Shown here: in pieces, positions 56,728 through 64,000 of the stretch
How the letters are laid out: every line of letters begins with the position of its first letter
Position numbering within the stretch: the first letter of the stretch is position 1
Origin: Datura wrightii
Lineage: Eukaryota > Streptophyta > Magnoliopsida > Solanales > Solanaceae
Reading direction: 5' to 3'
Assembly: GCA_035772735.1 (NCBI GenBank)
Contig: JASDFA010000019.1
Coordinates: 89,216,001 to 89,280,000, forward strand
DNA length: 64,000 nt
Notes under the pieces: generated by a model
Seen by the model: the letters and a program-made list of their open reading frames with translations, nothing else
Database searches by the model: none
Told to the model about the DNA's origin: nothing
Position numbers and translations under genes: made by a program

Positions 56728-57640
56728 AGACTGGCGTTTGATGATCTTGTGATTGATTGTTAAGTTGAATTGGTAAACACCATAGTGGCCGCTGATAATT
56801 TACGGTGTGGAATTGATGCGAGTGTCGGAGAATGGTCACATTACCCAAAGGGGTTACCTTGTATGGAGACCATTAAGCTAGTGGACAAAATATGGCGTAG
56901 GGAGGAGAAGAAGGACACAATGCTGCTTGTCATGATGAAGTAAATGAAGCTGTTGACGAGTTATGTGAAGGGTTTCATGCTAAAAATAGTCATGCCGTTC
57001 AGAATTATGATGATGGATATTATGGGAGCCAAGGTTGGAACAATGTCCACTGTGTAGATACCAGTAGTCACGGGAGCACTGAGGTACTTCCACCTCACAT
57101 GGAGAGTACTCTCGAAGTAGTGCTTAAAAAGGTGCTTGCAACTGAAGAGGGGGTTCAAGATCTACGTAGTAAACTTTTGGATCTAACCTCCACGGTAAAG
57201 AGTCATGCGGTTATTATTCAACAATTGGAGGAAAGGATGAATGAATTGGCATTTCAAATGGCGACTCCAATAGCAGCAAACAACACCGCCCCAAGGAAGG
57301 ACATTATGGATGATGATGTTTTAGAGTGGGAAATGGAGGAAGAAGCTATTGAAAATCTGATCGTTGATGTTTTTCTAAAAGGTGAGGAACTCGAAGAGAT
57401 CTATCATGTGCATAAGGAGGTAAGAAATTATTCATTTCCACCAAGAAAGCTAGACCTTGATTTGAAGAATCGTACAACCCCTCAGTCACAGCCTTCTATG
57501 TGTCACCACCAAAATTGGAGCTCAAACCCTTGCCCAGTCATCTCAAATATGTATACCTGGGGGCGAATGAGACACTACCAGTTATCATCTCAGCAAAACT
57601 TACATCACTGCAGGTAGATAAACTCATTGATGTGTTAAAG
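56728..57640 (+). pseudogene. Athila-like gag/pol junction remnant
   Basis: No zinc knuckle or retrotrans_gag core is visible. An open stretch from 57099 (MESTLEVVLKKVLATEEGVQ) includes a coiled-coil-like VIIQQLEERMNELAFQMATP (late gag) and an acidic segment DDDVLEWEMEEEAIENLIVD. Its end PRKLDLDLKNRTTPQSQPS comes before RT. The typical protease motif is not visible, so gag and protease were largely deleted. Confidence 0.55.
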
Positions 57641-58735
57641 AGGCACATTCGAGCCATCAGATGGTCAATAGCTGATATCATTGGCATCCCTTCGGGGATT
57701 TGCACCCACAAGATTAACCTCCAAGAAAATTGCAGCCTGTCAGTCGAACATCAAAGAAGGTTTAATCCACCTATGCAAGAGGTGGTCAAGAAAGAGATTA
57801 TTAAATGGATGGATGTAGGGGTATTGTATCCCATTGCGGGTAGTAGTTGGGTTAGCCTGGTGCAGTGTGTTCCCAAAAAAGGGGAATTATGGTTGTTCCA
57901 AATGAAAAGAATGAGTTGATAACCACTCGTCTGGTCACGGGGTAGAGAGTTTGTGTGGATTACCATAAATTAAACTCTTGGACAAAGAAGGATCATTTTC
58001 CGGTGCCATTCATTGACCAAATGTTGGATCGTCTAGCATGCAAGGAATACTATTGTTTCTTGGATAACTCGAGATACAACCGAATCTCAATTGCACCATA
58101 GGATCAAGATAAAACCACTTTTACATGCCCTTATGGTATGTTTGCATTTAAACGAATGCCCTTTGGTCTTTGCAACTCCCCAACCACATTTCAAAGATGT
58201 ATGATGTCCATATTTTCTGACATGGTGGAGGACTTAATGGAAGTCTTTATGGAGATTTCTCAGTTGTGGGGAACTCATTTGATGACTGCCTGCCACATTT
58301 AGATAAGGTATTGGAGAGATGTACAGAGACAAATTTGGTCCTAAATTTGGGAAAAGTGTCACTTCATGGTCAAAGAAGGGATTTTATTGGGACACAAAAT
58401 TTTTGAAAAGGGGATTGAAGTAGATCAAGCCAAAGTGGATGCCATTGCTCAACCCCCACCATGTACTGTAAAAGGTGTTAGGAGTTTCCTTGGGCATGTA
58501 GGATTTTATCGCCGCTTCATTAAAGATTTCTCCAAAATAGCCCATCCCCTATTTCGACTGTTGAAAAAAGAGGCAACATTCCACTTTGATGAGGAGTGTT
58601 TGAAAGCTGTTGTGGAGTTGAAGGTGAATAAATTTCTTCGCCAATCATTTAGTACCTGATTGGTCAAAGCCGTTTGAACTTATGCGCGATGCAAGTGGAG
58701 TCGCAGTTGGAGCATTCTTTTATTTCAAGTTAATT
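57500..58735 (+). pseudogene. Athila-like RT and start of RNase H (broken)
   Basis: RT starts PPKLELKPLPSHLKYVYLGA, then DVLKRHIRAIRWSIADIIGI, EHQRRFNPPMQEVVKKEIIK and GSSWVSLVQCVPKKG (to 57885). After stops at 57918 and 57943 it reads VDYHKLNSW-like sequence, MLDRLACKEYYCFLDNSRY, FTCPYGMFAFKRMPFGLCNS and a RCMMSIFSDMVEDLMEVFM stretch. The FMDD catalytic box at 58245-58265 is spoiled by a 1-bp change of frame (MEI). From 58366 VKEGILLGHKIFEKGIEVDQ and VKGVRSFLGHVGFYRRFIKD are clear. RNase H begins PDWSKPFELMRDASGVAVGA near 58658 and stops by 58735. Confidence 0.85.
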
Positions 58736-60329
58736 TTGTTGTCGAACGGGGTTGGTTTTTCCCGATGATGGATTGATTGGCGACATTCTTAAGGGAAACG
58801 CCATGTCACTTTGAGTTTTTTGTGAAGTTGTTTTAAGAGGCATCAACTAAAACTTTTCGTGTGAGTGGAATGAAAATGTGAAAACAAGGGCATAAAAATG
58901 AAGATAATGAGAAAGTGTTGACACTGTAGCATAGTACGTTGTAAATTCCCTACTTTACTTATGATGTTTGCTTGCTGGATGTCCTAATGTGATGTTTTGT
59001 TTTGAAAAATAACTCTTGTAGACCCTTTAAGGGTGATTCTTTTTGTGGTGAGGATGTTTTTGTTAATCTTATGCATTACATCTTGTCTAGAACTTGCCCT
59101 AAATGCGATTCAATGCGAAATCCTAGATGTAGTTGCACCAAGAAAATGAGTTTAGGCCCTCAATTGTCGAGCCACTTCAACCATTCGCCCTCCATGATCA
59201 TTAATCCTCATGAGACAATTTTGAGCCTTAAAACCTTTCCTTAGCAACCACATTACAAGCCTTAAGACCATTCTTAATACCTCTTTTGGCCCCATTCTCC
59301 CTAAATGCTAAGGACAAAATAAGTGCTCAAGCAAGGCTTAATGCCTAAGAAGAAAGGAATGAGAAAAGGCAAATGTGAAAAATGAGGCAAGAGCCTAAGT
59401 TTTGGGGTATGCAAAATAAAGGGGAAAGACAAGAATTATAGTGTAAAGGGAACATCACCTTTAGTCAAAAGTGCACAAAGATGAATCAAAAAAGAAAAAG
59501 ACTAATATTGTTAATTGGTGTTCCCTCTTGAGGTAATAAGGCTAGTGGTAGAAGCTAATGAGGGGTTATAAGGGAGATTATTAAAGAAATGAAAGGCATC
59601 AACAAGAAAAGAAAGAAAAAGGAGGTTGAGTGAGCAAAAGTGTTGTAAGGCATGGCACAAAAAGCATTAGAGAGGATCTAGTCACTACATCCAAATGTTC
59701 ATCCTACCCTGACCTTAAGCCTACATCACAGCCCGCAAGTCCTAAATGCTTCTAGGTGCAGCTACTCTACATTAGTGACAAATTACATGCAGGGCAAGCC
59801 TATGGATCAAGTGTGTGCATGAAGATATCTTTTGGGAGAGTGAGTGTGAGTGTCTCTTCCAATTAATCCCTGGTATGCATTATGCATTCAAATCATCAAA
59901 ACATCAAGAGAATAGGGATCCTTATATTTGGTGAATAGCATCATTCCTTTTAGGGATGCAAGAGCATTTGGAGTTCATATGGGCATAGAACAAGGAGTGC
60001 AAATTCCAAACTCTAAGGCAAGCTTTAAATTTTCATTGATTACAACTTGAGATGCTACTTGTGTTATTTGGTTGAGAATTGCCCTTGTGTGGTTAATGAT
60101 TCCCTTCAAAAAGCTTTACTTGATATAAAGTTGTTGCCTTCTTGAAACACCTTCAGTGTTTTGGTCTTTTGGGATATTCCCTTCTCTTTTCAGTGAGCAT
60201 TATGAGCATTTTTGGCTTGTCACAGTCTAGGTGGTCGGAGAAGTCTAATTGTGAAGAAATATGACCTCTTCCTCAATAGTTAAAGTATTGCATTACTTGA
60301 GGATAAACAATGATTCAAGTTTGGGGGTT
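58736..60329 (+). other. Athila-like 3' non-coding region
   Basis: About 1.6 kb between the RNase H break and the 3' LTR. No integrase and no credible reading frame; the 80-codon frame at 59002 has no recognisable motif. It ends with the purine tract TTTGGGGGTT. Confidence 0.65.
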
Positions 60330-61893
60330 TGATGAGTTGGTAATTTACCAACTCATTAGACTCTAAAGTTTGAATATTTGCTTAGTTCTTGAGTTGATTA
60401 TTTGAATTTTATGATTTTTTTGCTTTTATTGTGTTCAGATGCCTAAGTTTGAAGAAAAGATCTAAAATGGGGGTAAAATGGAGGAAATGAGTAGAAGTGG
60501 CGAAACGCAGGTGTTAACCGGCAAAACACCGGTTAAAAAAATGAAGGTCACTGCCTTTTCAGAGGAATGCCACCGGCGGTTCACGAGTCACCTGTGGCGG
60601 GACGCCGGTTCATTCACCGAATGACACTAAAAAAAGTCTGAAATTGGCATTTAAGGTCAGCCAGTTCACGGATTGGCATCGGCGATACGCTGGGTGAACT
60701 GCCGAATTCACTGATAATGACTGAAGAAGAAGAGCAAGTAGCCGACGGTTCACGAATTTCATCTGCGAGATGCCGGTGCCTTCGCCGGTTCTAGAGTGAT
60801 GCTATTAAGGGTAAAATTATCCATTGTTGAAAAAGGAAGGAAAAGTACCCTACTTTTCAGGGTATAAATAGAAAGAGAAGTACATTGTAGAAAGGAGAGG
60901 AAAAAAAGAGGGAGAAGATAGAGAGATAACACATCACATCATTTTTCCTTTTTAGCCGAAGACCATTTTTTAGCTGAGAAAAGGGGATTCTCTGCTCTCT
61001 TTTCTTCTTTGGTATTATTTAGTTTCAGCTGTAGTTGAAGGATAATTGTGCTTTTGATTTATCTACTCTTCTTATTAAATTCAATGATGCTTTTGATGAT
61101 TGTGTTTTTGAATTTCTTAGCTATGAGTAGCTAAAATCATTAACTAGAGGTGTGTGATGATGAATACTTAATTAGATTGGGTATTGCTAGAGTTAACTTC
61201 ATAATGTTCAATTAAGTGTAAATCTATTAGATTCCTTTTAATCTATTAATGAAGATCCATTGATGATGATATGGGTCTAGCTATACTTGCTTAATTGTTG
61301 TTCGGGAGAGAATAATTAAGTATTGGAAGGGAATCTAGTAGTGGGTATGGATGTGAGGTTGTAAAATTAAGCTAGTAGTAGCTGAAATTACTTCCTCCTT
61401 CCTAATTAGCAACTAATAGCTAGGAATAGTGAAGTTGTTGATCCAAATAAATTCGGGTGTGTTAAATTGCAGCTAGAGGTTGAGAAAATTCTAGTTACGG
61501 GTAGTCAATAGGCTAGGAAGCTGAAGCTACCTCTTTCCCGAGATTATTTACATTTATTGAACTTATGAAGTTAACCTGGTCCATCCCAATCTAATTAGTA
61601 TTTCATCAACACCATACCTCTAGTATTTTACAAATATTGTCTTCAACTTAGCTGATCCTTCTAGTTTGAATTCACAAAAGAAATTTGTGTAATTCTCTGC
61701 AAAGTTTATCCCCCCATTTCCTTGTTTTCTGTTAAATTTATATGGTGCAAGCTAAAATGAACTTCTCAATCGACACTTGAATTCATCACTCCCTAGTCCT
61801 CATGGGATCGATCCCGACACTCGTCGGGTTATTTTTTTTGATACAACGACCGTGTATATTCTTTGATTTAAGAATATATTTTGGATGTTATCA
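60330..61893 (+). repeat. Athila-like 3' LTR
   Basis: 1564 bp. Same ends as 55102-56708, shorter by several small deletions (one of about 20 bp near 60920 and one near 60985). Many differences lie in the GC-rich block. Confidence 0.92.
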
Positions 61894-61898
61894 AGAAG
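61894..61898. repeat. Target site duplication AGAAG (right)
   Basis: Identical to 55097-55101. Removing one copy and the element rejoins the chromovirus RT sequence. Confidence 0.9.
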
Positions 61899-62240
61899 CA
61901 ATTGGCTCCCTGAAGCTGATCGAACAAGTCATCAATCCTAGGTAGGGGATACCTATTCTTAACTGTAACTTTGTTCAGTTGACAGTAATCGATACACATT
62001 ATGAGAATACCATCTTTCTTTCACATGAATAACACTTGAGAACCCCATGGAGAGATGCTGGGCCTGATGAAACATTTATCAAGAAGGTCTTTTAGCTGCT
62101 CCTTCAACTCCTTAAGATTAACTGGAGTCATTCTGTAAGGAGGGATGGAGATGGGTTGAGTGGTTGGAAGCAGGTCTATGCCGAAGTCTATTTCCCACTC
62201 GGGAGGGACTCTGCGAAGATCTTCGGGAAACACATTAGGG
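61894..62240 (-). pseudogene. RT N-terminus, first pol copy (right of inserted element)
   Basis: Minus strand 62233-62021 reads MFPEDLRRVPPEWEIDFGID, LLPTTQPISIPPYRMTPVNL, LKDLLDKCFIRPSISPWGSQ and VLFM, the start of Gypsy RT. It then continues to the insertion point at 61894 and resumes at 55101. Confidence 0.8.
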
Positions 62241-63573
62241 AACTCGTTGATAACTGAAACTGACTGGATAGTTGGGGTCTCAGAGCTGGAATCTGACCCG
62301 AACTAGGTGATAAATGCACCCTTTAGTAATGAGTTTCCTTTCTTTAAGGTAGGAAATAAACCGACCCTTAGGCACTGAACTACTGTCCATCTACTCTAAA
62401 ACTAGTACATTAGGGAATTGAAATCTGAAGACTCTAGTTCTGCGGTCAACTGTGGCTTAACCGGAATGTAGCCAATCCATGCCAAGAATGAGATCGAAAT
62501 CAACCATGTCTAACTCTACTTGATCAGTCGGAATGACCTTATTCAATAATGAGGCTGGTCAGTTTCTATACACCTGGCTGGCTCTAACTGCCTCACCAAC
62601 TGGGGTAGAGTCTGAGAATGTTTCTGAGAGGACTTCTGGACTGATTTCAAACTAGACAGCTACATAGGGAGTCACGAACGATAGTGTGGCTCCCAGATCT
62701 TGTAGGGGGACCAGAAAGTATGGGCGATGGATAAAGTGGGTGTTGGATCCCTTTGCTGCTGCTGCTGCTGTGGGAAGCTACTACCGCCAGACCTTTGGTG
62801 GCCATAATCTGATTGGCCAGTCCTAGCCCACTTATTCTCCCCCTCTATATCTTTCAACTTTTCTGCCTCAATCTGCTGGACATGGACGATGAGGCTGTAG
62901 AGGTCAATATCTTTTATGAGCATCGCGGTTCTGCACTTCTTAAGTACCAGGTTTGATACTTTGTTGACGAACTTGAGCATGCGAGCCCTTGGCTTAGCTA
63001 CCATTTTTGGAGCATATCTTGACAACCGCGTAAACTCCAACGTATATTCCTTCACTATCCTTTTGCCCTGCTTTAAATTCATGAACTCTGTAACCTTTGC
63101 CTCCCTTAACTCCCGGGGAAAGAATCTGTCTAGGAATGCTGTGGTGAACTCTTCCCACACCACCGGTTCCGCTGCTTCTGGTCTCTTTTCTTTCCACTGA
63201 TCATACTAGATCTGGGCTGCCCCTTTTAACTGGTAGGCAGCCAGTTCAGCACTCTCAGCGGAACTAACACCCATAATCCGGGTGATCTTCCATACCTCAA
63301 CTCCTGTGGGTCCTCTCCCACCTTGTATCCATGAAAGGCTAGAGGGTTCATTCGAGTGAAGACCCGACCAATGGCAACTGCTACAGACCCATTTAAGTTA
63401 ATCAAAAGAACCACCTACTGGTTCACTTGGTTGGTTTCTGTCTGAGCCAGTAGCTGGATTATTGCTAAGAACACTGTTGAGGACACTTGGTCGTCCTGAG
63501 GGGCTGTTGGAGCTGGTGGGGCAGGTCGGTTAGCATTGTTGGCCCTTCTTCTATTTTCGCGTCTTGGAGGCAT
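62241..63573 (-). pseudogene. Gag and protease of second chromovirus (broken, zinc knuckle deleted)
   Basis: Gag start MPPRRENRRRANNANRPAPP at 63573, matching the usual MPPRR start of Tekay/Del gag. A stop lies near 63415; then the core VWEEFTTAFLDRFFPRELRE (63161 down), VKEYTLEFTRLSRYAPKMVA and KCRTAMLIKDIDLYSLIVHV follow. A CTG/CAG run at 62755-62772 encodes a Gln run. The expected CCHC knuckle after it is missing: the frame goes almost directly into LQDLGATLSFVTPYVAV, the start of protease (D-LGAT active site, near 62705-62655), followed by LDMVDFDLILGMDWL (62515-62470) and later stops. Confidence 0.78.
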
Positions 63574-63776
63574 AGTTTCACTGAAACGAAATAGAGCACA
63601 AGTTAGAAGAATGTTTCTGGAAGTGAACCTCAACGCACCATAAGGAATATGAACAAAATGTAGTTTTCCTAATAACGTCTCGTAGCCTCGCCGTCATAAG
63701 TGTGGCGCGCTTCACACCCATAAAAAGGACTCTACTTGATGCAACTTTCAGACATCCTAGGATACTCTAAACCTAC

Positions 63777-63789
63777 TGCTCTCATACCA
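63777..63789 (-). other. Second chromovirus primer binding site
   Basis: The minus strand TGGTATGAGAGCA lies four bases after the end of the right LTR. Confidence 0.85.
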
Positions 63790-63793
63790 AGTT

Positions 63794-64000
63794 TGTCATG
63801 ATCCGAGTCTATACCCTGAACGAGACACGGTACTTGGAGTCACCAAGTAACCCCAAGCCAACCCATGGTCTATCATAACACTAGTAATCTGAGTAAACAT
63901 ATGCGGAAGCTTTAAATAATAAAATCATTTAAGAAGCGAATTTGACAAAAGTTCACACATTTGAAAAAACAACAATACTGGATGTCTGAGTGTATGTATG
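63794..64000 (-). repeat. Second chromovirus 5' LTR (cut by window end)
   Basis: Starts TGTCATGATCCGAGTCTATA and matches 47944 onward with about a dozen differences in the first 200 bases. Confidence 0.9.

Larger units (their letters stand above)
55102..61893 (+). mobile_element. Athila-like Gypsy retrotransposon, integrase-deleted
   Basis: A 6.8-kb plus-strand element with LTRs of 1607 and 1564 bp (TGATGAGTTGG...TTATCA), TSD AGAAG, PBS TGGCGCCGTTTCCGG (56713-56727) and purine tract TTGGGGGTT before the 3' LTR. It keeps a fragment of gag, much of RT and the start of RNase H, but no integrase. It sits in the RT of the second chromovirus. Confidence 0.92.
47944..64000 (-). mobile_element. Second Tekay/Del-like chromovirus, pol partly duplicated, runs off the window
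   Basis: Minus-strand Gypsy element. Left (3') LTR 47944-50316; right (5') LTR from 63794 to beyond 64000; PBS 63777-63789. Internal genes: gag, protease, RT-RNase H-integrase (first copy), then RT-RNase H-integrase-chromodomain (second copy). A plus-strand Athila-like element is inserted at 55102-61893. The CCHC part of gag is deleted. Five bases before the left LTR are CAATT; the partner TSD is outside the window. Confidence 0.9.

Noticed and set aside
59002..59244. 80-codon Cys-containing frame in the Athila-like 3' region
   Set aside because: No homology pattern recognised, start lies in non-coding context, and composition matches the surrounding sequence.

Overview
The window reads as plant nuclear DNA, most likely from a Solanaceae genome (Solanum or a relative). 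It is AT-rich with GC-richer retroelement LTRs. It holds a Solanaceae-type SINE, Sirevirus-, TNT1-like, Tekay/Del-like and Athila-like LTR retrotransposons, a plant LINE with a DUF4283-type ORF1, and spliceosomal exons with canonical GT/AG borders. I see no prokaryotic operon, CRISPR array, tRNA or rRNA gene.

Left part (1-13.3 kb): the only convincing host gene lies on the minus strand. Exon 1 (12877-13134), exon 2 (12053-12239), exon 3 (11481-11553) and exon 4 (1404-1551) join in frame with matching phases. They look like the N-terminal half of a conserved plant nucleic-acid-binding OB-fold (RPA1-like) protein; the family call is tentative. The promoter has a TATA box and a consensus E2F site. 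The third intron is about 9.9 kb because it holds a complete 9.1-kb Sirevirus-like Copia element (1742-10854, TSD TATGG) on the opposite strand. That element has an extra, decayed third gene after pol. The same intron has a SINE and a 20-G run.

Middle-left (13.3-23.7 kb): AT-rich repeats in two to three diverged 1.4-1.7 kb units, a 3.6-kb Copia element (18129-21755, TSD TAAAA), and a T-rich block / degenerate minisatellite / A-rich block that could form a foldback.

Middle (23.7-44.2 kb): a three-level nest, all on the minus strand. A TNT1-like Copia (23689-25615 plus 43410-44225) is split by a Tekay/Del-like chromovirus (25616-43404, TSD ACACC). That element is split by an Athila-like element (30805 to about 39563) which has lost RT and most of integrase. 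It keeps gag-protease and a fully open 359-codon accessory ORF.

Right (44.2-64 kb): a LINE on the plus strand (44.2-47.4 kb) is cut by a Gypsy LTR fragment (47447-47943). That fragment is cut by a second Tekay/Del-like element (47944 to beyond 64000, minus strand). This last element carries a partial tandem duplication of pol and is split by an Athila-like Gypsy element (55102-61893, plus strand, TSD AGAAG).

Nearly all retroelement genes are broken by stops, frameshifts or deletions. The exceptions are the host exons, the 359-codon ORF and parts of gag and protease in the same element. The points I would follow up are the split but still open host gene, the similar accessory ORFs in two unrelated LTR superfamilies, the pol duplication, and the hairpin-rich modules in the LTRs.
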